From: Siphlonurus alternatus | Lineage: Eukaryota > Arthropoda > Insecta > Ephemeroptera > Siphlonuridae | Direction: 5' to 3' | NCBI GenBank assembly: GCA_949825025.1 | Contig: OX463780.1 | Coordinates: 22,894,229-22,958,228 of the forward strand | DNA: 64,000 nt | In this document: piece after piece, positions 1 through 13,420 of the stretch | How positions within the stretch are numbered: position 1 is the first letter of the stretch | How the letters are laid out: each line of letters opens with the position of its first letter | Translations under genes and position numbers: made by a program | Notes under the pieces: model-generated | What the model was told of the DNA's origin: nothing | Databases searched by the model: none | The model's input: the letters and a program-made list of their open reading frames with translations, nothing else

Positions 1-12
1 AAAAAATCTTCA

Positions 13-24
13 GTTCACGTGAAC
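13..24. promoter_or_regulatory. Perfect palindromic E-box GTTCACGTGAAC
   Basis: A 12-bp perfect palindrome centred on CACGTG, the core bound by bHLH and bHLH-ZIP dimers such as Myc/Max, USF and MITF. It lies in otherwise featureless AT-rich DNA (1-155). Function is inferred from the motif only; CACGTG cores occur about 13 times in the window. Confidence 0.3.
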
Positions 25-155
25 ACAATGAAAAATTTCTTTTAGTGAAATATCAAAAATCATTATTTAATCAAACGTTTAATAAAAAAGGGACAGTTCT
101 TACATTATTTACACCTTTATTGTTTCAAATGTTTCATAATTTAAAGGCAGATTTT

Positions 156-207
156 ATATTATTATTATTATTATTATTATTATTTTTTTTTTTTTTTTTT
201 TTTTTTT
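156..207. repeat. (ATT)n microsatellite followed by about 24 T
   Basis: About nine ATT units run directly into a pure T tract. On the minus strand this is a poly(A) run followed by AAT repeats, the typical appearance of a retroposon 3' tail. The unique sequence at 208-345 would be the body of that element, but I do not recognise it. Confidence 0.85.
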
Positions 208-351
208 AGACACCACTAAGCCGTCTCATAGGTCATTACAAGACAAACCTAGCAGTGCCTCCTCGACCCCAGCGCTCCGCACTCTCGTGCAGTAAACTCC
301 AGGGCTGCCTTTTATTTTATCGGTGCACCTCACCAACCTCCCCATGGGAGG
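208..351. other. GC-richer island A, possible retroposon 3' end
   Basis: About 140 bp of GC-richer unique sequence between two simple repeats. It contains no convincing reading frame. Its position upstream (minus strand) of the poly(A)/AAT tail at 156-207 makes a SINE or LINE 3' fragment possible, but no promoter boxes or second copy were found here. Confidence 0.3.
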
Positions 352-432
352 TTATAATAATAATAATTATAATTATTATAATTATAATTATAATTATAAT
401 TATAATTATAATTATGGGTAATTATAATAATA

Positions 433-474
<42 letters not shown>

Positions 475-476
475 TG
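352..476. repeat. Compound TAA/TAATTA/ATT microsatellite
   Basis: TAA units, then nine or so TAATTA-type hexamers, then ATT units. Because the motif is self-complementary the whole block can fold on itself. The apparent poly-Ile, poly-Asn and poly-Tyr frames here are artefacts of the repeat. Confidence 0.9.
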
Positions 477-639
477 AATTCAACAATGTGGATAATACGG
501 TATAGCTAGCCTTCATATTACACTGAAGGTGGTGATATATATTTTTATAAAAATACGTAAAGTTTTTTTTTATAAAAAATTGTCTAAAAACACAATTTTC
601 TGCTTGTAAAAATAATATTTGTTTATAGATTTGCACCAA

Positions 640-990
640 TTATGATTGAATATGAGTTACTTGGAATGCAGCACGGGAGCTATGGTAGCCAAACAGCCAC
701 ATCATCCGGCACACAAGCTGCGCTTCTGTAGTTGCCTTGAAGGCCTGGGGGTGTTGGCGTAACTTCTTAGCTCGCGTGCTAAGTGGCGTGCACCCTTGCT
801 CGCCACCGCGGGCACGAGGATAACTGCCCCCGGCGTCTCCCTTCCTCCCCCGGCCGCACGCGTGCTCCAAGCTTCCCGCCTGTCCAAACATTTGCTACAC
901 GGGACTAGCATTACCGAGCACGAGCCTTCCATAAACCTAGAATATACTAAAATAGGTTTCACAATCTCCCCGACCATCAAGAATATTATG
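640..990. other. GC-rich island, no recognised gene
   Basis: A sharply bounded GC-rich block (densest at 760-890) in AT-rich flanks. Overlapping frames of 76-92 codons exist on both strands, as expected when GC content suppresses stop codons. None resembles a known family and no credible splice sites bound them. A regulatory element or CpG-rich unique segment is more likely than an exon. Confidence 0.5.
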
Positions 991-1200
991 CAGATAGCTA
1001 CTGTACTACATAAATATACGTACTGATATTTTTTTAAGTTGTAAAAAAATATAATAAAATGTAAATATATTTTTCTTTAATTTTCAGAATTTTTGTGACT
1101 TTTTTTTTCACACAATATTCTCAAGAGCTATTTCTAGATAATATTAATAACCGTTTCTCTTATATAGCCTCCTATTAAGCCTTCTGGTATATAGAATTAT

Positions 1201-1440
1201 AATGAAAAGCGTGCACGATAGCTACTTGTTTCCCGAGGGACTATGCCTAGTCATCACAGGGTGCGTGTACACAAAAATATGGGGACAAACACGGAAGGGG
1301 GAAAAAGGGGTCTCTTGGGATGGAGAAATAGGCTGGATTTCACACCCCAGAGAAAGGAGGAGAGAGAGCACTTAATTCCATCTCGCCTGGTGCCCGCGCA
1401 TTTGCGTCATATTCATGTCATACCCGCCGCCTAACTTGTA
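1201..1440. other. GC-richer island, candidate regulatory element
   Basis: Contains G-rich and purine-rich patches and a TCATATTCATG motif near its right edge, resembling POU-type binding sequence. A 63-codon plus-strand frame is unconvincing. Flanks 991-1200 and 1441-1979 are plain AT-rich DNA in which I see nothing. Confidence 0.35.
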
Positions 1441-1979
1441 TACTTATATTTAGTTAAAAGCATTATTTTTAAGTTGACAACCTAGATCAAATTTCAACTG
1501 TTATAAAATTAGTTATCTTATAAAATATAAAAAGTCTGTTTTATATTAAATATATTATATAATATACTTTGTCAAGTATAAAGTTAAAGCATAAGGTTCT
1601 AAGGTTTTTCCCTTATGACATTAAAAAAAAATGGTGTATATACTATATACTAAGTATAACAGAGTTGAGTTTTATGTAAAAATATTTTTTTTTTATTTAA
1701 ATAAATATATGGACTGAAAATTTATAGAATCTGATAACTGTTTTTTTTTAACATTGATCTATTTCTATATTTTGATACTTATATAGTCGATATTTCAATG
1801 TAAATAAAATACTTTTCTCAATATGTTATATTAAAAAAGAAAAATATATATATCAGATGGAAATAATAAAAAATTGGCATACATTTTAAATTTAATGTTA
1901 TACAAATTTCATATGGTGTATAAAACAAAAATTATTGAAATAATAAATGAAATCAATTTTACATAATATTCATATGGGG

Positions 1980-2220
1980 GTGGTGTATAACAGACAGGAT
2001 TGGGCTTGGCTATAATGGATGAAATTCCATTTGCAAAACGTTGTCGGATCGAGGGTTACTATTGACACGTGCAGTTTGGTGACACCTACTGAGTTCGATC
2101 AAACGAGAGAGCGGTCATGTTGGCTTGACATAATGTTACGATCATTTACCCAAGTTTATGTGCGATATGGCTAGGACCGGCCTACTCAAAAATATTATTA
2201 TACCATTATGCGAAGAGGAA
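1980..2220. other. Moderate-GC unique segment
   Basis: Moderately GC-rich unique sequence with a GAGTTCGATCA string near 2091-2101 that resembles a pol III B box, but no matching A box is clear. It also holds a CACGTG core near 2068. It may be a degraded retroposon; there is no coding signal. Confidence 0.25.
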
Positions 2221-3060
2221 ACACGGAGTTATATATATAGGAGGTGTTTCTTTTTATATATTACAAAAGGTGGATATCATGTGTCTTTTTACTTCCAAGG
2301 TATATAAAATTAAAGGTATTATATGTAATAGTTAACTTATTAAATGGCGTCATTAAATTATGTCAACTTGATATATGATAATAAAGGCAAATTTTAAATT
2401 TCAATTTTTTAAACTTTTATTACACTAGAAAAAAAAAATTAAAGAAAAATTCATCCAGGAATTTAAGTATAAAGGGAATAATTTTTATTAGTTATGGTTT
2501 TATACAAAGCCTATAATGCAAGTTTTTTTACTCATTTATAGGTCAATCGTGTTGCATAAAAATGTCCCGTTCAATGTTTTCCCGAAGATGTTGCGCAAAT
2601 AACAGATCTGTCACGCCACCATCGGGGGAGTTGCGAACTACAGTTTTTTGGACTGTTTATTAAGCAGCTTGTAGAGAAACTTCTTGTATGGTCTTTGGTT
2701 TTACTAAATTTGAAGTATTTGAATAAAATTGATAAGTGTGTTCGTAAAACGGAGATAAATCTTTTTAAAGATATCATCGTTTAGTAACATATTTCTTATT
2801 TTATTTTGTTTTATATATCATATTGTAAACATGCACTGCACATGCGCTTACTCTGTGCTACATGTTGTATATAAATACAGTATTTTGATAGAGCTGTATA
2901 CCTTCATCTCTAGTCTCCTTGTAACTCGCCCACAAATGAACACACAGAGATCGAGGTAAACAGCATCACCTGCTTGTTCTCCAGATACTTACAACCAACA
3001 TACTGAGAACTCCTAAAGTCTTTAATTTCCTTGCAAAATTTAATCTAAAATTTAACTTTA
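2221..3060. other. AT-rich stretch, nothing assignable
   Basis: Mostly AT-rich DNA. A plus-strand frame without ATG runs from about 2556 to 2783 (around 75 codons) and overlaps a minus-strand frame. Neither resembles a known protein or has splice signals. Read as non-coding. Confidence 0.5.
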
Positions 3061-3206
3061 TATAATATGCAGTACCTAGGTTAAAGTATAGCGACCCGCA
3101 TTGAAGCAACAACTTATACCGTGGTCTCATGACTTATGCGAACGTCACCAAGCGTCTGTCTCTCTCGCGTCTAATTAGTTATCCCTAGCGCAACCACCAT
3201 TAACAG

Positions 3207-4129
<923 letters not shown>

Positions 4130-4130
<1 letters not shown>

Positions 4131-4310
4131 TGCTGGCATGTTTGTTTACTTAAACCCACGTGGCTTTGGGAAGGGAAGGTGGAGGGGGGGAAGGGGGCTT
4201 GGGGCGGACGCCTAGCTCACAGCTCGCGCGCGCGATGCAAATGAGCAGGCAGCGAAACGCCCGCCAAGTTGCCTACTTGCTTGCCGCGACGACCAAGTTG
4301 TTATTACTAA
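4130..4310. promoter_or_regulatory. GC-rich island with octamer motif
   Basis: A compact GC-rich block with a purine-rich left half, a GCGCGCGCG run and a perfect ATGCAAAT octamer at 4235-4242, the classical POU-domain site. CACGTG lies at the left edge. The plus frame starting at 4160 reads through into AT-rich DNA and is not protein-like. Candidate enhancer. Confidence 0.35.
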
Positions 4311-4797
4311 ACACGCGATACTCACCAATAATAATTCTCAGCTCACTTCCGTCATTCTTGAATCAGTTTTGTTTATTGTTACCACTTTACATTTTGTTTA
4401 CTAACCTTTGTTTTGTTTTCTCCCTTAAATCAAGACATTTTTTTGTATTAAAAAATTCCTCCCAAAAATTATTTCATATTATAGAATTTCAGCCCTCTCA
4501 TATATAATATAGTGTCAATTCTTTTAATCCATATAATTATTATTTTTAAATTAATTAAATTTATTTTCAAGACCTATAAATTTACATTTTATCAAGATCA
4601 AGTTTTTTTTTATACCAGTCTGTGTATAAATACAATAAAAAAACTTTATATATAAATTGATTACAGGTAATGAAATATTAATACAATTGCATGCATTGTA
4701 TGACCATGATCATCCCTATATATATATTTATAACATCAGACAACACAAGCAACATACTTTCCATACTCATTACAATTGCTAATGTTTTAGTCAGCAA
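4311..4797. other. AT-rich stretch with a 21-bp hairpin
   Basis: Otherwise featureless. At 4681-4701 ATACAAT and ATTGTAT flank TGCATGC, giving a 7-bp stem whose centre is itself largely palindromic. Confidence 0.4.
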
Positions 4798-4819
4798 AGA
4801 GAGAGAGAGAGAGAGAGAG
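4798..4819 (+). repeat. (GA)11 microsatellite
   Basis: A short pure GA tract, followed by pyrimidine-rich sequence to about 5160 that holds a small GC-richer patch (4980-5080) without coding signal. Confidence 0.9.
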
Positions 4820-5348
4820 GCTTATAGTATATATTATAGTGTATAAAGGTTTTGGTTCTCAACTATACTATATTTATTCCCCTCCCTACCTCTCTCTCTC
4901 ATGGTGCTTTAGGTTTTTACCCTCCCTCCCTCCCTTCAAACCGTATCTCATTCATACTTTTGCATAAAGAGCAGGTTCAAATAGCAGTTGTGAAGGCAAG
5001 GCAGCAGCTTAGCATGCAAAGTCCGTAGTCTCCATCACTACCACGGGGCGGAGGAGGCACTAGTCCTACTGTCTCGATGTTATTTCGTATCTGTTCCTCT
5101 TCACGTTCAAACCATTCTCTTCTCGTTCTTCCAGCTTATTTTCATCTCATACCCCTCAAAAAAATCTCATATCAGTGTATACTCTAGATGTAATATTACA
5201 GTGAAAATTGTGTTTCTAGACTGATATATTTGTAATGTGATGTGAATTGTGTCAAAATAAAAAAACAAAAAACAAAACACGTGGTGTTAATAATATATTA
5301 TATAAAAAAAAAATCAAGATGGCGTCATTCTGTTGTTGGTGTATTTTG

Positions 5349-5368
5349 ATGACGTAAGTATGACGTCA
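5349..5368. promoter_or_regulatory. Tandem CRE: TGACGTAA plus TGACGTCA
   Basis: TGACGTAA at 5350-5357 is followed by the perfect palindromic cAMP response element TGACGTCA at 5361-5368. CREB/ATF and related bZIP dimers bind these sequences. It is the first of eight perfect copies in the window. Confidence 0.45.
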
Positions 5369-6580
5369 TAAATCTATGTCAAATTATTAGCTAGAAGGAA
5401 GGTTATACAACTTTAGTCAGCTGTTAAAAAATATTATATGTTTAAAATAAAGAGGAGTATGGTGTGTAATTTTTTAAAAAAATTGTTTTGCACTTTGTTA
5501 AATCTATTACGAAGTCGTGACATCATGTTAGGTGCCTAATTGGACTATTACTTGACGCTCGAGTGTTGACCGCACTCTGCAATCATATAGCACGTGCCTC
5601 CTCTCAAGTACAGTACTGGACAAAGGTTTATTGTTGCCTGCAGGTATGCAACCTGTCGTACTCACTTGCTCAAAGGGATGCATTCTAATATTCAATAGAA
5701 AATAACTTTTTTTTTGCAGGCGCTAGAATGACCATGGATGCCACCCTATACTTTAATATGTAACTTTAATATAAATAATATATATAATTCAGTTTAAAAA
5801 AATATTCATTAATAAAAAAGTACACATAGTTATTGAATTTAAAACTAAAAATATTGTACACTGAAAGTAATAAAAAAAGTAAGAAAATTATAAAATATTT
5901 CAGGAGACTTGAGCGCTGGATAATTGACAATTTATGTAATTTTTAGTGCAATTATTTTATGAATACAACTGGTTCAATGTTTGTATTATTTTCCACGTAA
6001 TCTTCAAGTCACAATTACCAATTATTCGTTACCAATATTTTAATAATGCACAACCAACTTTTTACGTATAAAAAGAAAGAACATATTATTTGAGTTTAAC
6101 GTCCTTATAAAAAAAAAACATTTGTACACGTACACAAGATATCTAAGAAATGTATTCAACTAGTGAATTAGACTGCACAACGATTGTGGTCATCGCAAAT
6201 TGCCATTGAACCAACCCAGCTATTAATATTTGGTAAATAGGAGGAGTGTGAGTGTGGTTTCTCGGAATGGACCTCAAGCTATGAAACAAACTCCAAGTAC
6301 TATAGAAACACAAACAAGACAACAATGGATAGCCAAAAGTTAGAATTGTCATTTGTATATAATGTTACTGTTCAATACTTTAAAGTAATTATATTTTGTT
6401 CATACCTTACCACCATAGTGTGTACTTTATGCAGTAGATGTCATTTTGAAGTTATGACCTCTGCATACGTTAACTTAGGACTTACAACGTTCGCCACACG
6501 GTACATTTGAGGAGGGGGCGAAGAGGTTAAAAGCGCCATCATATGATTACGGTTCAGGCAGGTAGGCAAAAGACTAAAAA
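5369..6580. other. AT-rich stretch with splice-like signals at 5641-5719
   Basis: A CAG/GTATGC donor-like site lies at 5641-5649 and a strong acceptor (T run, then GCAG) ends at 5719. If spliced, the frame stays open across the junction to TAA at 5760-5762, with AATAAA near 5810. The 43-nt downstream piece is too short and unrecognised, so I do not call an exon. The rest is AT-rich without features. Confidence 0.2.
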
Positions 6581-6586
6581 AAAAAA

Positions 6587-6604
6587 AAAAAGGCCTTTAG
6601 GCCT
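6587..6604. repeat. Short perfect hairpin after an A run
   Basis: AAGGCCT and AGGCCTT form a 7-bp inverted repeat with a 2-nt gap, directly after about 16 A residues. Function unknown. Confidence 0.5.
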
Positions 6605-6878
6605 TCTTCTCTAACATCATCACAAAAAAACTCGTCTGACAACTCCAAACGCTAGACAAGTTTAACATTATTTCTTCCTTTTTTTTAAACTTTGTGCGAT
6701 GGTTGTTTTATTTTTCTGCCGTATACTATACGACGAACGGTGACGTTTATTTTTTATTCTTCGTCTCCATGAGATGTTTTTTTATTTGATTATTTTTATT
6801 CAAAAAGCTTTGTTCTGTACCTAGTCAAGTTGTGTGTTTCGTTCATGTGCCGCGACAACCACAAGCTGAACGGTGGGG

Positions 6879-6881
<3 letters not shown>

Positions 6882-6937
<56 letters not shown>

Positions 6938-6960
6938 TTCTCTCTCTCTCATCTCTCTTT
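6882..6960 (+). repeat. (CT)n microsatellite with interruptions
   Basis: About 35 CT units broken by occasional TTT and one A, immediately downstream of a small GC-richer patch (6840-6881). Confidence 0.95.
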
Positions 6961-7319
6961 CCTGTTCCACAAAGTTGTTACATGTGGTTACGCTACAACA
7001 ACTAACAAATTAACACGTCACATGTTCATTGCGATTTATTTTAGTAAACTTTCAAACGACATGAATGATTTTTTTTTTGTGAGTCATATTTATTAAGAAC
7101 ATAAAATATTTCAATCATTGATCTGTATATGATTATGAACTTCTTAATTAAACTTTTGTCACTTTTTTTTCTTGCTTCTCACCAATCTTGTTCTACTAAT
7201 ACATTATTTATCTTAACATGCAGCAAGTCCTGCAAGTCCAATACTTTAACGTTGTGGCCATGTATTATGGTTTTTTATGTCAATTCCTGCATTATATAAC
7301 TATATAGTTAAATAAAGTA

Positions 7320-7410
7320 ATCGGTGTCAGAGATGGTCTCCGTGGCCTACTACATGTTATCTCATCAAGATTCGAACTCACAAACATCTGATTTGATATC
7401 CAGTCACTCT
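7320..7410 (-). mobile_element. tRNA-like SINE relic
   Basis: On the minus strand GAGTTCGAATC (7369-7379) matches the pol III B box and T-arm. Upstream of it, GAGTGACTGGATATCAAATC resembles a D-arm/A-box region. The anticodon arm is not recognisable. This arrangement is typical of a tRNA-derived SINE head or decayed tRNA pseudogene. No poly(A) tail or duplication could be fixed. Confidence 0.4.
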
Positions 7411-7675
7411 ATTAATTTTATTGATATTTTATTATAAAAATATTTCAATCAAAATTAAAACATTAATATAATGAAAAGAGTATATTTTATGACAAATGAA
7501 ATTCAGTTGCATAATATTATTTTAGAAATTTGCGTTTTTAAAGCTAAACCCAAGAGGTTCTAATATTATACTGCGCTGTAATTAGTCCGCGGCTTTTCGT
7601 GACATTTTTCCGCCGTGGTAAAATTTGGTTTCTTCTATCTTTTAACCCGGTGTGGAAATATATTACCGGGGCGTT

Positions 7676-7796
<121 letters not shown>

Positions 7797-7929
7797 TTGA
7801 AAGCTTTTGGGCGCAGCTTTATTATAATTAATTACTTCCATATTATATACCAATAAAGTGTTGTTAAAATTATTATATTTCTATAAATTGTGTCATTATG
7901 AACAATTCCGTTGAGTAAATGTAAATGAG

Positions 7930-8215
7930 TGTTATAGTAAATCGGCAAGGAGGAAGAAGAGCCTAGCAGGCTGGCAATGGCTTGCTGCTAATTGCCGCGC
8001 ATTAATCACCCCGGGGCTAATGATAAGAAGTTGCTAATGTTTCGCCCGCCGTCGCTGTGAGGAGGACCGTATAGTACAGCGGCGGCTCCACCCGCTAAGC
8101 AGCGCATCGCAACTAAACGCGACGCCCCCGGCCCCATCGTCTCTCTCTCTCCACTCCCTCTTTTATTAACAATAACCCACTCATTACTCAATCCAGCACT
8201 GCCAGAGATCATTGA
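7930..8215. promoter_or_regulatory. Homeodomain-site island, candidate enhancer
   Basis: A GC-rich island with four TAAT cores inside about 50 bp (7989-7992, 8003-8006, 8018-8021, 8035-8038), two of them in the contexts GCTAATTGCC and ATTAATCACC. Clustered TAAT cores inside GC-rich DNA are unusual because TAAT is otherwise confined to the AT background. This suggests a Hox, LIM or Paired-type enhancer. A 68-codon minus frame here is unconvincing. Confidence 0.4.
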
Positions 8216-9120
8216 AACAAAGTCAAGTCTTGAAATGAGAAACTTAACACTTCATTAACGCAATTAATTTCATCTCTCTATTCTCATCCCTTTTTTTATT
8301 ATTATTATACATATATATACCCTTCACAATAAATTTCTAATTTCTTTATTATAGGGCAATTAAAATTAACTTTTAAGTGTCAATTAAGTAGTTGTTTTTA
8401 TTATCTGAGATCATCTGTATTTTTTTTTTTTAATTTATTGAAGTATATCTTGATTTATATTTTTTTCAGTTGGGTTCATCACGCAACTTTATAGTACTTT
8501 ATGATACACATTAATATAGGGAATAGCAGCTTATGGATATCCGTGTAAAATATTTTTTTTTGTAAATTTGACGATTGCATAATATAAAATAATACAATTT
8601 TGAAAACATTTTTGAGTTTTAAATTGTTGAAATAATGCAAGGATGACAACTTTCTCAATCTTTTTATTAATAAAATGATAAAATTTCCATGCAGTATATT
8701 AATTAGTTTTGGTAACATTATTCAATTAACTTGCATGAAATTTCATTTTGTCAGCAAAATTAATTAAATATGAAGATTTTAAATTCAAATTTCAGCTAAA
8801 GATATGCTGCAAAGATGATCACTGATTGGTTACCTCTGATTAATGTTTCTAGCACCTTTTTGAAAATAAAAAGAAAATCATTTTTAATAGTATTTTTCAT
8901 TTTTATTTTAGCTTTATTTACAGCAAAACGAATTCGTGAAATAAAAAAAAAATTGCTTGGTTTGGGAAAAAAAACTTATTATAATGGACAGCATTTAAGA
9001 TTTTTTTTTTTTTTACTAAAAATTCAAACTAAGAAGCATATTTACTTTGACAGGTATAATATATATAAAGTGTATATAATATATATTTTTTATAAATATT
9101 TTTGTATGTATTATGTATGT
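8216..9120. other. AT-rich stretch, nothing assignable
   Basis: Very AT-rich with many homopolymer runs. The left half of the longest frame in the window (8815-9420) lies here, but its translation is Phe/Ile/Lys/Tyr low-complexity sequence produced by base composition. Confidence 0.6.
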
Positions 9121-9430
9121 ATATTTTTGTACAGCGTGAGTGTGGAGCGATGTTTTGGTATTGATTTGTTAGGGGGGGTGAGGGAGGGGTTGGTTCTTGT
9201 GGCTGTTCTCAATAATGGCGGTGGGAGCAGCGAGCTAGCAGCTACGACGACGTGGAGGAGAATGACGGTCGATATATGCAGATTTGACTGGAGAAAACAT
9301 CGGCGGCGGCGGCGGTCTGCTCTTATAGCAAGGAAGGCAGGCAAGGAAGGCGGCAGCTCAAGCAAGCACGGACCATTCCACCATAGCAAGCCCTCTAGAG
9401 CTGTTCGTTCCTATCTCTAACCAAAACCCC
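9120..9430. promoter_or_regulatory. GC-rich island with YY1-like site and (CGG)5
   Basis: Holds AATAATGGCGG near 9212-9222, matching the YY1 core (ATGGCGG), and CGG repeated five times at 9301-9315. It is followed by AAGGCAGGCAAGGAAGGC-type purine repeats. Frames on both strands reflect GC content. A candidate promoter or enhancer; no transcription start can be fixed. Confidence 0.35.
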
Positions 9431-9474
9431 CTTGCTGCTATAGCTGCATGCTGCCTCTCATCCCTATATACCGT

Positions 9475-9482
9475 GCTCTCTC

Positions 9483-9547
<65 letters not shown>

Positions 9548-9548
9548 A
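9475..9548 (+). repeat. (CT)n microsatellite
   Basis: Two CT blocks separated by one A, with a TTT interruption near the end. It abuts the GC-rich island on its left. Confidence 0.95.
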
Positions 9549-10049
9549 CTTCGCTGTTGCTACGAAACGGCATGAACCAACTCCACCACCAACCAACACT
9601 GATGATGTAAAGGGATGAAGATTTATATAGACATGATTTTTTTATATAAAAAAAGTAGAAAAATACCATATTGAAATCACTTTCTAAAAATATAAAATAA
9701 TTGAGATTTCTTAAACATTAATATTATATTATGATTTGTGAAAAAAAAAATTAAAAAAAAAATTGTAAATTTGAAATAAATATTTTGTTAAAAATTTTAA
9801 AAATAATTGGAACAGGAAAGGAAAATGTAACAAAATTATCATATAAATCTCAATCAATTGTTTTATCCATCATGGAAAAAAACAACATTATATTTTAACA
9901 AATTATTACACTCTCACACATTAGTACTATACAATCAGTTAATGACTTTTTTTTTCTAGTTCTAGTGCTCTAGAAAATATAAACTTGAACAATAAAAAAA
10001 AATATTTATAGAATATTTTTTTAATATTTTCATTGTTCTAAAAATATTA

Positions 10050-10050
<1 letters not shown>
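9549..10050. other. AT-rich stretch, nothing assignable
   Basis: AT-rich with A and T runs only; no features seen. Confidence 0.6.
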
Positions 10051-10590
<540 letters not shown>

Positions 10591-11330
10591 AAACGCACTT
10601 TGATTGACTCTACGTTTTATTACCTGGTTTTAAGATAGTAATTTGTTTGTTTTAAGCCGCAATTTAATAGTATAGGTATAATATATATTATCAATATCAT
10701 TATTTAATTTTAAAATTATTTTAAAATATTTTGAAGTGACAGGAAATTATAACATACACCTCATAATAGCCCTGCTCATTAGCGGCAGGATGAACTTCTT
10801 GAGTACTGTACGATTCTAACCTCTTGCAATATTTCAAACCTGAAGAGTTTCTAGTAAATCATGCAGCGAGGGTTAAAGTTGTGACTGTCCCCTTCATGCA
10901 AGTTATTGTACGTACGCATAAAACTTGATAATACCCTTTTTTTCAATATTGTAATTTTTAGATTATGAGTTATTTTTTTTATATTATTTATTTATATTAT
11001 TATTTTTTTAGAATTACATCCGCTATATCCATCACATATTTATTTTGTGGATAAAAATTATAAATTAAATTAATTGGGTATAACATAATTCACTGTCTAT
11101 ATATAAAAAAATATAGTGAAAAAAATGGCATTTTTATGTTTGTGTCAATATGTCATGTATTATAATTATTTACAACCAGTTTTATCGTTATCCAAAAAAA
11201 GTATATATTTTAAAAACTTTTTATAAAAAAGTAAACATTAAAAAATATGAATGATTATAATGAAATAAGTATGTGTAGTAAAAAAACATAAATAATTCTT
11301 ATAAAAAAATATATTTTTATAAGATAAATT
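10591..11330. other. AT-rich stretch
   Basis: AT-rich, with a modest GC-richer patch at 10740-10920 that has no coding or splice signal. Confidence 0.5.
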
Positions 11331-11530
11331 AAAATTAATGGTTAGTGATAGCGATCGTGTTCCGGTGTGCGTTGCGCTCTTCACCTGTTTATTACCGTCG
11401 TCCAGCGTCTCGCTTCCTCCACGCCGGGTGCAGACGCCCTCCCGCCCTCCACCTGCCCCCCCCCTCCGCCAGCACCCGAGGCGGCAACACCACCTTGCAC
11501 CACCAACGTCGAAGAAATGACATACCACAA
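11331..11530. other. GC-rich island, C-rich core
   Basis: A 200-bp island with a nine-C run (11456-11464). Frames of 60-109 codons are open in several phases on both strands, a composition effect. No recognised domain. Confidence 0.45.
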
Positions 11531-11870
11531 ACTCTCTCGATGATCTTAAAATTACTGAATAGTTCAAAGAAAAGTGTAGTCATATGCGTATCAGTTACCT
11601 CATTTGAATGTTAATTAATTTAATACGTGCAAAAAATTATTCATATGAAAAAAGATGACAGAAATAATCACTCTTTGCATTTACGAAATTGCATTCATTT
11701 TTGCATGAAGACTTAATGTATATGCACACCAAAGTTTCAAAAAAAAAAATACAATATTAACAGAAGTATTTATAAATATTTAATTTCAAAACAGTTGTCA
11801 TAATTAAAAACTTGATGAAAGTATCAATATAATTAATAATATAATTGTTTATGAATAATAATTAAGTTAA

Positions 11871-12235
11871 CATTGCGGCCGGCTTGAAATCTCAGCACCA
11901 TAGTCTCACACAAGAAAGGACAAAGGACTCCTCTGCAGGTGCAGGATCAGTAACGAAGTCACGGCACGGGTTGGGGGCAGCCAGCAGAGGCGGGCCTGGG
12001 GCGCGCCGTGCGTGACGAGGACGCGTGACGCAGCCGTGTCACGTGCGCTCGCTCGGCACCCGGGGCAGCGGCTGGGCGGAGACAGGGCGGCCCGCGGCAC
12101 TCCCTGCTTGGCCCCGCGTTACCAACATGAGGCAAATGGTGGTGACCAAGCTCGCATTTGTTGACAGAAGACTGAAATTTGCGTAAAATGGCGATTTTCA
12201 GGAAGAACGTCCGAGGAGAATTGCAAACTTAATAG
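11871..12235. other. GC-rich island, CpG-dense
   Basis: Among the most GC-rich parts of the window (11940-12115), with a GTCACGTGCGC E-box near 12037-12047 and several CGTGACG strings. The left edge begins GCGGCCGGC. It resembles a small CpG island. A minus frame of 64 codons is not recognisable. 11531-11870 and 12236-12580 are featureless AT-rich DNA. Confidence 0.4.
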
Positions 12236-12582
12236 TAGACATCATGTATATATATATAATGCAGCTTTATAGTGGAGATCAATAGTTATTGTGTTTTTCT
12301 AATTTATTTATTTATTAAGATTAGATTATATTTCGTGAAAAATTAAAAAAAATTATCGTGATAATTAATAATGCTTTCATACGAGAGCTCAGAAAAAAAT
12401 TGAGTATGTAGTTTTGTGTAACTTTTTTTTATTAATACACAATTTGGTAATAATTGTCTCATAAAAAGTGTAAATTAAAAATGAAATCATTAATCAGAAC
12501 CCAAATTTGAGATTGAATTAATGAATTAATTGCCTCTTATTATTAGGGTTAATTAATTACATATACTTACTAATTTGAAGTC

Positions 12583-12789
12583 ATGATATTTTATACCTTG
12601 GTCATGTTGGCAGCACTGCTTTGTCCACAGCAGCCCCACCAGCCATGCAGGGACGTTTTTATTTGCATGGACCTTCCAAGAATCACTCACTACGTGTGCC
12701 AGCAACGTACGCTTGCAGGCAAAATCTTCAAGGGTTTTAATTTAATACAATTTAATTTAAGCTCCCGGGCTATAAAAATATTATTATAG
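12583..12789 (+). CDS. Doubtful 68-codon frame with hydrophobic start
   Basis: ATG at 12583 opens a 68-codon frame. Its first 17 residues have a hydrophobic core (TLVMLAALL) like a signal peptide, followed by a Pro/Gln/His-rich stretch and spaced Cys residues. The last 20 codons run into AT-rich DNA and look random, and GCTTGCAG at 12712-12719 resembles a splice acceptor inside it. I do not recognise it. It may simply be a GC-richer regulatory patch (12590-12725) that happens to be open. Confidence 0.08.
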   Translation: MIFYTLVMLAALLCPQQPHQPCRDVFICMDLPRITHYVCQQRTLAGKIFKGFNLIQFNLSSRAIKILL

Positions 12790-13420
12790 TAATTCAAGGT
12801 TAATTTAAACATAAATATGTAAATTTTACAACCGACATTGAAAGTTATAATATTATCCAATCAAATTCAAATTTTTTTTTTTTTTTTTGAATTTCTCTGA
12901 ATGAATTTTATAGAATAATATAAATCAGCAAAATGGTGCCATGCCATGCTCATGGCCAATTCTTTACAGACGATGCATGGGAATAATTAATTCAAAGTTC
13001 TTGTGTGTTTTCTGGAGAAATTAACTTAATTATATAAGGCTGCATGTTAATGCTGTTTTCGATACCAATATCAGTTTTAAATTTCTCAACAGTTTTCTAA
13101 TCTCTGACATACTATTAAATATTACATTATAGTGCATTAATATGAGTTAATTTAAATTAAAAAAAAAATATTTATTGTGTTCATTTTTTTTTTTTTTTTT
13201 AATACGTTCCTGTGCACCTTTGCACGTGGTATCTTACCTAAAAGAAATGCAAAGTTAGTTTTATAATTGAATTGGTCAAAATACCTTTTACTTTTGGTTA
13301 CTTCAGGTTATAGTAAATTTTCATTTTTAATACTGTAAATACACTAGTTATTTGTTAATAAAATAAAGATAATGCTACATTATAATTATATTTAAAAATA
13401 CCTCTATCTGCATAAAACTA
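12790..13420. other. AT-rich stretch, nothing assignable
   Basis: AT-rich with T runs. The patch at 12930-13000 is slightly GC-richer and contains no coding signal. Confidence 0.5.

Noticed and set aside
2556..2783. About 75-codon plus-strand frame without ATG
   Set aside because: No start codon, no splice signals and no recognised similarity; it is overlapped by a minus-strand frame.
8815..9420. Longest open frame in the window (201 codons, +)
   Set aside because: Left half is homopolymer-driven Phe/Ile/Lys/Tyr sequence and right half is GC-rich island; no domain, signal or splice support.
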